Shown here one piece after another: positions 23,274 to 32,729 of a stretch of DNA of 64,000 nt; position 1 is the first letter of the stretch; each line of letters opens with the position of its first letter. Source of the stretch: Hyaloperonospora brassicae (Eukaryota > Oomycota > Peronosporomycetes > Peronosporales > Peronosporaceae); the NCBI GenBank assembly GCA_947650285.1, contig CANTFL010001332.1, positions 682,001 to 746,000 of the forward strand. Reading direction: 5' to 3'. The translations under genes and the position numbers were made by a program. Under the pieces are notes generated by a model. It ran no database searches and was not told the DNA's origin. It saw only the letters and a program-made list of their open reading frames with translations.

Positions 23274-24431
23274 ATGACGGACACGGCGACCGGCATCTTG
23301 GCAGGGTTTCTGCCCGCGCGTACGTGACCCATGAAGACGCTGTTTGCTCGCTGTTGTTCTCGTTCGTCGATACAAAGATGCGCTGTTTAGTCCACTGAAT
23401 GTCCTTCTGGCTGCTGCAGTGACGAAACAAATTGCAGACAGCGTCGTGGAAGTCACAGGCGAAGTGGAAAACGCTCTGCATCAGGTGAGCGCTGTCCCGT
23501 GGACCTGTCTTGTGGCCGGTACTTAGGGGTTACTTTACACGGCTCACACTACCTGCTGCCTGCATGTGTGTGTGTATACCGAATGGACAGAAACTCGAGT
23601 CCACGGGGAACAAGAAGCGACAAGCGAGACAGCTGAATGCAGTTGCAAAGGTACGAGACAGACAAACGAGGCACAAGTAGGCGGGACCTGCGCGTCTCGA
23701 TGTTGTCGTTACGACTGACTGCTGGCAGAACGTACGTGAGACGCTGTGGAGTCCATTGCATTCGTGACGGGTTGTTGTGGTCGTAGGGCTCGGGAGCGTA
23801 CATGGACAAAGTGCATCGGGCCTTTGCCAAGAACTTTCACAAGTTTGAGCTGTACGTTTGTCGCAACATTGTGTCGGTGCCAGACGCGCTCGTGGAGACG
23901 GTCGCGCAGCTCCGAGCCGAGAGGGGGAGCACGCAAGAGGGAAGTGAGAGAGCCCATCGAGAGCGGGAAGGAGATGGCGATGGAGAGGAAGATGCCGCGT
24001 CTCTAGTGTCGAAAGAAGAGCGAGAGGAACGTCAGGTGGACGCGCAGCTCGATGCTCTGCGTCTGCGATTGCGCGAGTTGACTGTGACGAACCAACGCCT
24101 CGAGCTCGAGCAGAGGTCGCTGGCTGAGCGCACGCACCACTTCCAGGGCCTCTTGTCCAAAGTCGCCTTCCTAGACGATGTGCGTGAGCGGGCGCTCTTG
24201 CCGCTGAAACGCACTGCCGAGCACGTCACGGCGCTCCGCAGCGCGTTGTTGCAAATGGACAGCGTCCAGGCGACACTCGAAGAGGATGTGCGGCAGTACA
24301 AGCGATCGAAAGTCGCGACACGGGGTACGTTCCACAACCTGCGCAAGCGCTTTGCTGCGAGGACAGCTGAAATGACGTACCGCACAACAGAAGACCTGGA
24401 AGAGCTGCACGCGAAATTGCTGACCATGTGA
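23274..24431 (+). CDS. MIS12-like kinetochore protein
   Basis: A 285-aa protein from four exons: 23274-23319, 23378-23484, 23591-23650, 23787-24431 (introns 58, 106 and 136 nt, all in frame). The first three exons give the MIS12 head: an N-terminal GFLPAHALFSPLNVLLA stretch, an acidic helix ending VENALHQ, a KLESTGNKKRQ linker. Then DKVHRAFAKNFHKFELYVCR with NIVSVP, the most telling part: the family has a 'D/KNFxxFELYxLRNIxxIP' segment there. The rest is long coiled coil, broken by an acidic Glu/Arg insert at about 23925-24000. MIS12 is part of the MIND complex that ties centromere proteins to NDC80. Two ATTGG (inverted CCAAT) boxes lie at about 23155 and 23183. No similarity search was possible. 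Confidence 0.72.
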
Positions 24432-24696
24432 CTGCTCTGCGCTCGCATCGACCGCAACAATGACACACACAAACGCAGTGATGGCTGAATGGGGCATGAT
24501 GGCGTTCGTTTTTGCTGCCGTGGGCTAGCTTGTGCTTCGTCTACCGTCCGACTCGATCGTCTACCGTCCGACACGAGTGTTCAGTAGCCAGTCCACGCCG
24601 TTCCGGCTGCAGCCACAGAGGAAGCAGCGACCCCATTGCATGCCAAGAGCCGAGTAGTCAAGAACCGGTCACTTGTTGACGGCAGCTGTGTGCCCT

Positions 24697-25252
24697 TTAC
24701 TCGTCCTCCACGTCGTGCAAGTCATCGAGGACGTCAAACTCCTCGCTCTCGTCGTTGCTGCTACTGAGCACAGTCACGGGCAAAGCCTCACCGTCCGAGT
24801 GGCTCTTGTCACCCAACGAGTGGCTCGCTGCCGAGTCGTGGCCGTGATGATCCCACGGATGCTCGAAGCCCTGCAGGTGACAGCATAGAAATCAGCGTCA
24901 GCAATAGACATACGCGTGACACTGATCAAGCAGACAGTGACACTGGTATCGAGCATGACGTTGCAAGCTGCGTCCATTTCTATATTGATGTATACGTGCA
25001 AACTCGACGTATACACGCGGACGGACGGACGGACGAACGTACCAACAAAGCGAGACCGTCCTGTTTCGCTCGCCAAAAGACCCACAGCCAGAGCATTGTG
25101 CCGTACGCGAGCGCCAAGTTCTTGTGCACGGGACTGACGTGGAAGTGCATGCCATGCGGATACTCCTGTCCGTGACGGCCGTGTGACGAAGCCATCGTGC
25201 GACGGCCGGCGGCAGTGGCCATGCGCCGGGCGAAGAAACGGGCGGAGCGCAT
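24697..25252 (-). CDS. NDUFB2: Mitochondrial complex I subunit NDUFB2-like
   Basis: 127 aa, two exons (25043-25252; 24697-24870) with a 172-nt GTACGT..CAG intron in phase 0. The N-terminus MRSARFFARRMATAAGRR is a classic mitochondrial presequence. The mature part has HVSPVHKNLALAYG, one membrane span (TMLWLWVFWRAKQDG), then GFEHPWDHHGHD and an acidic tail (DVLDDLHDVEDE). This is the layout of the single-span B-subcomplex subunit NDUFB2 (AGGG): short matrix N-terminus, W-rich helix, acidic C-terminus. An earlier in-frame ATG at 25372 would add 40 residues but lies across an inverted CCAAT box near 25316, so I prefer 25252. It is convergent with MIS12. Confidence 0.75.
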
Positions 25253-25880
25253 GTTTCGTGAGGGCTCGAGGGCGTTGTGCGCGTTAGAAACGAGCGGTGG
25301 AGACGTACCGCTTGGGATTGGACGAAAAGCATGACGGGCGGCAGCGAATAAAAACGAGGCGAAGGGGTACATCGCTCGCTCGTTCTTCGCGCCACGAGAG
25401 TGTCAGTCGATATGGCTACAATGCAGATGGCTACAATGCAGATGGCTACAATGCAGATGGCTACAACGCATGACGGCTTTTGGCCTGTTGTGCTACACTT
25501 GTCAGGGGCTGCTACTACAGATGCGTGTTGCAGGTATGTGGGCACGGAATGACGTCGATCGCGAGCGTTGTCGCAAGGTGAAAAGTGCGAGTCTGGAAGC
25601 TGTGCGTAAGTGCTACATGTCTCTTCTGTAGCCGATCGACTCAGCTACGCGCGTGGTTGAGTACTCACTTGCGAGGTGGTCGAAGCTAGTGACAGAGGCA
25701 CATGGTGCAGCTAACGGAGCACATCAGTATCACATGTCGAGCGGATGACAAACGCATTCTTCATCCATCCAGTTCAAATTACTCCCAGCGTCAAACACTA
25801 GCGCTGCTGCCAGCATCATCGAGCGAACGAGCGGACTCCTCATCCTTTTCAACGACTGGTGCGACGGTGACAATGTGGAA
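25253..25880. repeat. Intergenic region with 15-bp tandem repeat
   Basis: Upstream of NDUFB2 and downstream of Pin1. At about 25411-25470 the unit ATGGCTACAATGCAG is repeated four times. An inverted CCAAT box (ATTGG near 25316) fits the NDUFB2 promoter. No gene is supported. Confidence 0.7.
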
Positions 25881-26283
25881 TCACGCGGTGCGCAGGATAA
25901 TGTGCACGCCACTGTCCGTGTCCACAACGTCGCTCAGCTCGCCCACCGCAAGTGCAAACCTTTTCACCGCAAGTAGTACACACCAGACACAACAATCAGC
26001 GAGCAACAACACACACGCACACGCCTGTGCCACAACCAACAAGAGGACACGACACTCACGTGGCGTCCTCGAACGGCTTCTGCATCATGCCGCGTCCGAA
26101 CGGGCCGAGGTCCCCGCCCCGCGTACCGCTGCTGCAGTCACTGTACTGCATCGCCAGGTCCTCAAACTTGGCCTGCTTCGTCACAATCTGGTCCCGCAAT
26201 TCTGTCAGTCATTCCACGCAAAAGTGTCAAAAGCCACACGCGACGTCAACATGCTGTCGTTCCTTCGATACAGCACTTCGATC

Positions 26284-26321
<38 letters not shown>

Positions 26322-26644
26322 AGACACAGACACACTTGACAACGTACGGACGAGCTGTGCGATGGCTTCATCTTTGGATCGCGTGATGTTGTTCGACAGA
26401 CGCGACGCTACAGAGGATCAGACAGAATCGAGAAGGTAAGTTAACCACTGCAGATACGCGGCGGTGCAAGTAATTTATGACGAGTCGAAAGAAAAAGGAC
26501 ACGTGCGTACATGCGCGACGCGAGCCGCTGTGCTTGATCAGCAAGTGAGCCGCGCGGACTTGATCTGCATACCGACACAACGACACGGAGTAAGAGGTCC
26601 GTCCACATGGCTTAACACACGTGAGCCCAACCCGCACCGGTCAT
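25881..26644 (-). CDS. PIN1: Pin1-type (parvulin) peptidyl-prolyl isomerase without WW domain
   Basis: 115 aa from five exons: 26632-26644, 26511-26564, 26348-26407, 26060-26201, 25881-25959, all joined in frame. The single rotamase domain reads [15 protein letters not shown], the basic triplet region, [42 protein letters not shown], and the C-terminal [20 protein letters not shown], the catalytic Cys of SDCSS and the GVHII His are all present. There is no WW domain, as in plant Pin1 of similar length. It isomerises pSer/pThr-Pro bonds. The first exon (13 nt, MTGA plus one base) uses an unusual GTTGGG donor and is the least certain part. A CA microsatellite (26284-26315) lies in intron 3. Divergent from COQ8. 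Confidence 0.9.
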
Positions 26645-26960
26645 GTAAGTGGCGTTGTAACGACTGCGGCGACAAAGGCGTTGTCCGAAGATCGGCCCGC
26701 AATCAGAATGACGTGTCACACACGATCGCCGTCGTGCCCGAAGTAAGGTGGTTCACACCAGACGCAAGCGCCGCGCGCCCGTTACATTTCGTAACCTCCT
26801 CCGACCGATACAGGATCATAACATCAGTCATAACGAGTCGTCGCAATCGTTGTTCGAATCGCCTTTCGCTATCGTTCGCTATCTTTCTTTAGCGTTCGCT
26901 ATCGCTCGCCACCTCTCGCTATCTCTCTCTATCGCTCACAGGCCCAAGCGCGCTGCAGCT

Positions 26961-29111
26961 ATGTGGACGCAAGACTTTGTGCGCGTCCTGCAAGGCGCTC
27001 GGAAAGTAGCGAACGAGCTCGCGCGTTCTCAGGGCAGTGAGGTCAGCGCCAAGACGGAGCAGCTGGCCAAGCACGCGACCGAACTCACGCGCGTCATGCC
27101 GCACTTTTTCCAGGCGACTGCCACTGCGCCGCCCAGCGGCGGTCCGTCTACTGCTAGTGGTACTTCAGTGTCTGCACTGCCGGACGTGGTCCACACACAC
27201 CACGCGCAACGAAACGTGCCGCCAAAGTCCACAGTGGCGCAAACAAAAGTAACGCCATCGCTTCCGAAACTCCAGCACACGTCCGAAAGACCACCACCCG
27301 ATCTGATTCATGCACCCGAAACGAATCAGACGAGTCAGGCGACTCAGGCGACTCAGGCAACTCAGGTGAGTCAAACCAAGCATCCATTAAAGAATCAGAC
27401 CAAGAATCAGACGGATCAGGTGAAGAATCAGACGAGTCAGGTGAAGAATCAGACGAGTCAGGTGAAGAATCAGACGAGTCAGGTGAAGAGTCAGACGAGT
27501 CAGGAGAAGAATCAGGCGAATCAGGTGAAGAATCAGACACATCGTACGGCCACGACGCTTGACAAGGATGCGGCCGCAACACCAGAGGAGCTACCGCCTC
27601 GTCGCGTGTGGGAAGAAAAGCACGTGCCGTCGTCGCCTCTGTCTCGTATCTTGGGCTTTGGAGGCCTCGCCGCGCGACTCGCCATGGGCACAGCGGCCGA
27701 GATCGTGCGCACGGGCGGCAAGAACGGCACGTACAATGCGCTCGTGTCGGACGCCAATGCCGAGAAACTGGCCGAGACGCTGTGCACGATGCGCGGCGCG
27801 GCCTTGAAGCTCGGACAGATGCTGAGCATCCAAGACGAGGCTATGATTCCATCCACGTTGGCCGCAGCGCTGAATCGTGTGCGGGAAAAGTACGTGCGTG
27901 TGGCTTGTTGTTATTTCAGACGCTAGAGAGAGACTGATGTGTACGCGTGTCCATGCGTGCGGTTGCTGTTGCTGCTACTTTACAGTGCTCATGTGATGCC
28001 CAAGGATCAGCTGCATCGTCAGCTTGAAGAGGAGCTAGGAGAAGACTGGCGGAGTAAGTTCCAAGAGTTTGACGACGTGCCGATTGCTGCGGCGTCGATT
28101 GGACAGGTACTTGTTGAGCTGATGGATACATTTGGTCGGGACGGACTTGACTCATGTGTGCGTGGTGTCGTTGTGGTGTTGACGACGCGTCTGTTGTTGC
28201 AGGTGCACCGAGCGACGCTGTTGAACGGTGACCGCGTAGCAATCAAGATCCAGTACCCAGGTGTCGCGCAGTCGATTGGCAGTGATCTCTTGAACCTGAA
28301 GCGGTTGGTGACGTACACGAATATATTGCCACGTGGCCTGTACATTGACGAGATCATCCGTGTCGGTGAAGAAGAGCTCACGGCCGAGTGCGACTACATT
28401 CAAGAAGCAACGAACCAGGAACGATTCAAGGAGCTGATTCATCAGAGCGGCATGGACGGACAGTTTATTGTGCCGCGCGTGTACCGGGAAGTGTCGACGG
28501 CGCGTATCTTGACGACGCAACTGATCTCGGGCGTCGCGGTGGACAAGGCTGTGCATCTGTCGCAGGATGTGCGCAACAGCATTGGCCGTCGTCTCCTTGA
28601 GCTTACGATCCACGAGCTGTTCAACTGGCGATTCATGCAGACGGACCCGAACTGGAGCAACTTCATGTACAACGCATCCACTGACACGATCGGACTTGTG
28701 GACTTTGGTGCTGCTCGCGAGTATCCAAAGTCATTCGTGGACGACTACTTCAACATTGTGTGGGCCGCAGCGAACGGAGACGAGAAGACGCTGGTGGACT
28801 ACTCAGTCAAGATGCGGTTTCTCACTGGCGACGAGTCGCCTGCGATGATGCGTGCCCATGTTGCAGCAGGCATGGCAGTGGGCGAGCCTTTCCGGTCGCA
28901 CGAGCCGTTCGATTTCGAGAAGAGCAAGCTGACGTCTCGACTGAGCCAGCACACTGAAGTGTTCATGCACGGCCGCTTGACACCTCCACCGCAAGAAGTA
29001 TACTCCCTGCATCGTAAACTTGCGGGCGCGTTCCTCATGTGCATCAAACTGCGTGCCATTGTACCATGTCGGGGTGTGCTTGAAGATGTGCAGCGCCAAT
29101 ACTACTCGTAG
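26961..29111 (+). CDS. COQ8: COQ8/ADCK3 atypical kinase for ubiquinone synthesis
   Basis: 652 aa from three exons (26961-27889, 27986-28106, 28203-29111; introns 96 and 96 nt). UbiB-family protein of the mitochondrial inner membrane that supports the coenzyme Q synthesis complex. Seen: the KxGQ motif in ALKLGQMLSIQDE, MPKDQLHRQLEEELG, the Ala-rich loop PIAAASIGQVHRA, VAIKIQYPG with the lysine, the ExD-type EELTAECDY, the catalytic FMQTDPNWSNFMY, and DFG in GLVDFGAARE. These are diagnostic for COQ8/ADCK3-4. An unusual 21-bp tandem repeat (about 27391-27540; seven-residue unit KNQTSQV) lies between the N-terminus and the conserved region. A short CGCTAT-type simple repeat precedes the ATG. Divergent from Pin1 (316 bp between starts). 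Confidence 0.95.
27391..27540 (+). repeat. 21-bp coding tandem repeat in COQ8
   Basis: Seven imperfect copies of a 21-bp unit encoding KNQTSQV variants (KNQTDQV, KSQTSQE, KNQANQV). The length is a multiple of three so the frame is kept. It sits in the low-complexity linker before the KxGQ motif. Confidence 0.95.
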
Positions 29112-29269
29112 CTGAGTCATTCTGCTCACCGAGAAAGTACAAAGCAGCAAAGAACGGGTGAAAGCCGGTCGTGTTGATGATGACATGCGTCTGAATCTAT
29201 GATCGAGGACACACACCACTATAAAGCGCGCACGTGATGCCGCTAAAACAAAGAATTGATGAACCAACG

Positions 29270-31648
29270 ATGACAGTTTACGTGGATGCCATCAACGTGT
29301 TGATTGACGAGTTCCAGAGCACGTGCCGTCACGTACGCGTGAAGCTGTCTGAATCTCAACGTGTCGTTATGATGCAGATCGTCCAGGCGAGAAAGGCTGT
29401 TTGACGGAGCAAACCGCGAGGAGCTCATTTGCCTTTTTTGTCCCTCACAACAACGAGCTTCGACCGTACTCACGTAGTATGTTTCTGGCTCAAATTCGCT
29501 TTGCGGCCGTGGAGGTGACCGAAAGCCGGGCTGGCATCTTGCGCCTGATCGGGGTACGTCTCATCCATCTGCATCATTGCTGTTTGCTTTCGTGGGTCAT
29601 CGGTCTAACAGGTCGAATGCTTATTGAAAAAAAGGGGGACTCGTTGAAGCCAACAGGAGCATGGACAGAAGATAAGGTGGAGAAGCAGGTACGTTTGCGC
29701 GTCACTGCAGCTGTCGGTGTTGGAGCTCAGTGTTTTTGGTCAGATCGACGTCGTACAGGCAGCAGCACCTACCGAGATTGACGACAGCCTAGAGGATGAC
29801 AAGACGGATACTACAGTAGCTACGAAGGACTCTTTTGCACGCTATCGCAAAATGCTCAAAGTCGGAGTGCCTCGAGGAACGGTTGAGGAGCAAATGCGGA
29901 TCGATGGCGTCATCCCTACGGCACTTGATGTGAAAGGGATGTTTGGTACCGAGCAAGTCACTGCACCAGTGGTCCGTGATTCTCGTGTGACGAAAAAGAC
30001 CAAACGTCGTCGATGGCATTGGACGGAAGTTGCAGAGGTCGATCGAACTGCACCGCCGTCGAAAGGATCGTTGTGGACACAAGTGAATGAGAAGGGAGCA
30101 CATCAGCGACTCTCTGCTTGCTCGCAGGCCTACATCCAAGAGCTGTATGTGAAAGAGATCACCAACCTGATCGAAAGCTCGGAACGCGTCCAGCTGCAGA
30201 CCAGTGCAACGACAGCTCCGACGATCCATCGTGCTCGCTCTGCTAAACCCGACAAGGTGCAGATCTTGAAAGGGAACAAAGCAGTGAACCTCGAGTTTGC
30301 TGTCAAGCGCGTCACGCGTTCGTTCGAGAAAGTGGCGAGAGACGTCAATATCCTGACGGCTATGTACTTACAAGACACGGACATCAAGACGATCCTAGCA
30401 ATGTGGCCAAGCATGGCTGAGGAAATCGCGCTTGAAGAGTACTCGGAAGACTTTGATGCTCTCAAGCGCGTACGTGTGTGGTAACGAGCGACACTGTGAA
30501 TGACTGACTGTGATTGACAGTGCTGTTTGTCCTTCTTCTTCTTCGTCTTCTTCGTCCTACAGAGCGAGCAATTTCTCGTGATGATCCGTAGTGTTCCAAT
30601 GGCCAAGGAGAAGCTCAAATGTCTGCTCTTGAAGCTGGAGTTGCCCTCGCGAGCTGAAAACCTCAAGTACGGACTTGGAGTTGCTTGCGAGAATGAGCAG
30701 TGCATGTGGTGTCTAGAGGGGTGTGGTGCAAGAAGACAAGCTGACACACGTGTGTGTGTGTGTGCGTGTTTGTTTGTTGCGGTTGCGCAGACAAGCCGCA
30801 GGCCTAGTGACCCGAGCGCTGAACCAGCTCTGTTCGAGCTCGAAGTTTACCCGAGTGATGCACCTGCTGCGCGACTTTGGCAATCTCGCCAACGAAGAGT
30901 TTGTCACGAACTACAGAGCGAGGTTTTCGCTGAGGTCGCTTGTGACCATGACAAACACCAAGTCGTTTGACAATACAAACACGATGCTGGACGGGTTCTT
31001 GCATGTCCTTGAGGTACGAAGACTGCAGAGGCTCTGCTTTTACGAGGTGAACAATGTTTACTTGACATACGGTTTCGCGTGCGTATGCGTCTGTGTGTGT
31101 GTGTGGCAAACAGATGGAAGACGATGGCAATCTGTCGACTTTCTACGACGAGATTCACCTCGTGTTACAGTGCAAGAGCGTGTCTGTCGACAGCCTCCTG
31201 TCCGAGATGAATCAACTTCGCGAGGGCCATCTGTTGGTGAAATCTGTGGCTCGAGCAAGTAATGACGCAGCTGGTGATGACGCAATACTCGCGCACAAGG
31301 CGTTTACGCAATTCGCCGACGAAGTGGACGACAAATTGCGTGGCGTGCAGACGAGTTTGGACGCGATGAAAACAAGTGTACGTTTTGGTGTCGTACGTAG
31401 TAGTGCGTCACAGTTGATTGGTGGTGGTCGCGTTGTCGACAAACGCTGGGCTTGTTCTTGACTGTCTTTTGTATGGCGGTGGTGGCCATGGTGACGATGC
31501 TGTTGTTGTACGTGAATACGAGTAGAAGCACACGTTCGAGGCGTGGTTCGAAGAAGACTCGAGGGCACCGCTCGATGGCCACCTCAAGGCGATCGTCCAC
31601 TTTGCACTGGAAGTCAAGGCCCGACACGCCCTTCGTGCCCAGAAGTAG
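29270..31648 (+). CDS. Formin-like protein (FH2 domain), 5' part with frame breaks
   Basis: Secure exons: 29612-29688, 29744-30469, 30563-about 30725, about 30800-31013, 31114-31377, 31526-31648. The FH2 domain nucleates and elongates actin filaments. Seen: KRRRWHWTEV (family 'KxxxxxW'), NLIESSERVQL, FAVKRVTRSF, EYSEDFDALKRSEQFLV, KLKCLLLKLELP, SSSKFTRVMHLLRDFGNLAN and TNTKSFDNTNTML. No proline-rich FH1 is present and the C-terminus is short. The exon junction near 30725-30800 is ambiguous. Upstream, a coding-like frame from the ATG at 29270 continues to 29553 only if a run of A near 29396, of T near 29435 and of G near 29551 each change by one base. So the 5' end is either mis-sequenced or decaying. 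Confidence 0.8.
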
Positions 31649-31854
31649 CAGGAGCCAGTGGCGATCAGGTCCAAGGCCACGGGATGAAGGCGGGTGGGGC
31701 GATGGGCGAACACGGTCAACTGGCCTCTTGTGCCTCGCGCTCCGTGCTTTGTCACCACTCGTAGGTGTCGAACAGGCGCAGTAATGCCGTGTCGCACGGC
31801 GTAGTGCCACGTCCACATGACACGGCCAGGAGCTCCTGCATCTGCCTATTCTGC

Positions 31855-31995
31855 CGTGATAGCAACAATAGTACTAGTCGTTGCGACAATAGTACTAGTC
31901 GTTGCAACAATAGTAGTATTGCAGCAACAACAGAAGTATCGCAGCAACAACAGTAGTATTGCAGCAACAACAGTAGTATCGCAGCAATCGTAGTA
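31855..31995. repeat. CAA/GTA-rich imperfect tandem repeat
   Basis: Repeats of GCAACAACAGTAGTATT type, about 18 bp, follow two copies of AGTACTAGTCGTTGC. The tract lies between the convergent 3' ends of the formin and the 156-aa gene. Confidence 0.85.
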
Positions 31996-32223
31996 TGGCG
32001 GCAATTGAAGCGTGCAGAAAATAGTACAAGCTGGTGCAAAGCAAGCACGTGCGTGACCAGACCGGTCTCGTAGTAGTACTACTACCACTTGTGTATGGTA
32101 CAAAATAAGTTAATGACTATTATTATTCGTCGTCGCCCCAGCTCCTTCTTCTTCCACCTGCTGCACGTCTACGGTCCCAACCTCGCTCTCGTCGACGGCT
32201 GCTGCTGCGACGGCTGCTGCTGC

Positions 32224-32694
32224 TTATAGCCCAATCAGCGCGGCATTGTTGCACACAAAGAGCGTGAACCGGTTGCGACACGCGCACAATTGGTCCTGCA
32301 TGTCCACGAGGGCAAAGTGGCGGCCGTGCGCGCGGCAGAGGTACTGCATCATCGCGAGCATTTGCTGGCACATGCTGCGGATCTGCGGCACCGTCAGCGC
32401 CTGGGACGACGCCAGCGACGCGCCAATGTGGTCCAACGTCGCGCTGAAACTGCCCACCGGCGTGTCGACCCGCCCGAGGTCTCGACAGAGGTCGGCGGCT
32501 ACATGGAGCAGCAGGTCGAGCTCCTCGCGCAGCAGCGTGGCCTCTTCCAGCACCATCTCGTACTCGAGCTCCGTCCACGAGCGACGCGCGCGCTTGTCTC
32601 GGCAGTCGTCGGGCAGAACGACTTTGCGCTTGCGACTGGTGGCACTGGTCGATGTCAAGAGACCCGACGGCTGGCGGTCGTTGACCAAGAGCAT
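32224..32694 (-). CDS. Unknown 156-aa protein with basic NLS-like segment
   Basis: An intronless frame with coding-like codon use and an ATG start. Residues about 20-42 are basic (SRKRKVVLPDDCRDKRARR), resembling a bipartite nuclear signal. After that come helical segments rich in Leu/Met (LEYEMVLEEATLLREELDLLLHVAADL; MCQQMLAMMQYLCRAHG) and a Cys-containing tail ending NNAALIGL. No family is recognised. A (GTA)n tract sits immediately upstream, and a further ATG frame at about 32960 to 32830 (starting MGAPRHC) might be a 5' exon of the same or another gene, but no splice site joins them cleanly. Function unknown. Confidence 0.6.
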   Translation of the reverse strand: MLLVNDRQPSGLLTSTSATSRKRKVVLPDDCRDKRARRSWTELEYEMVLEEATLLREELDLLLHVAADLCRDLGRVDTPVGSFSATLDHIGASLASSQALTVPQIRSMCQQMLAMMQYLCRAHGRHFALVDMQDQLCACRNRFTLFVCNNAALIGL

Positions 32695-32698
32695 TGTG

Positions 32699-32729
<31 letters not shown>

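Noticed and set aside
25702..26439. 245-codon plus-strand frame
   Set aside because: Antisense of the Pin1 exons plus a CA microsatellite translated as His/Thr repeats.
29270..29404. A separate 44-aa gene at the formin 5' end
   Set aside because: It continues naturally into the next frame after a one-base shift in an A run, so it is more likely the formin N-terminus than an independent gene.
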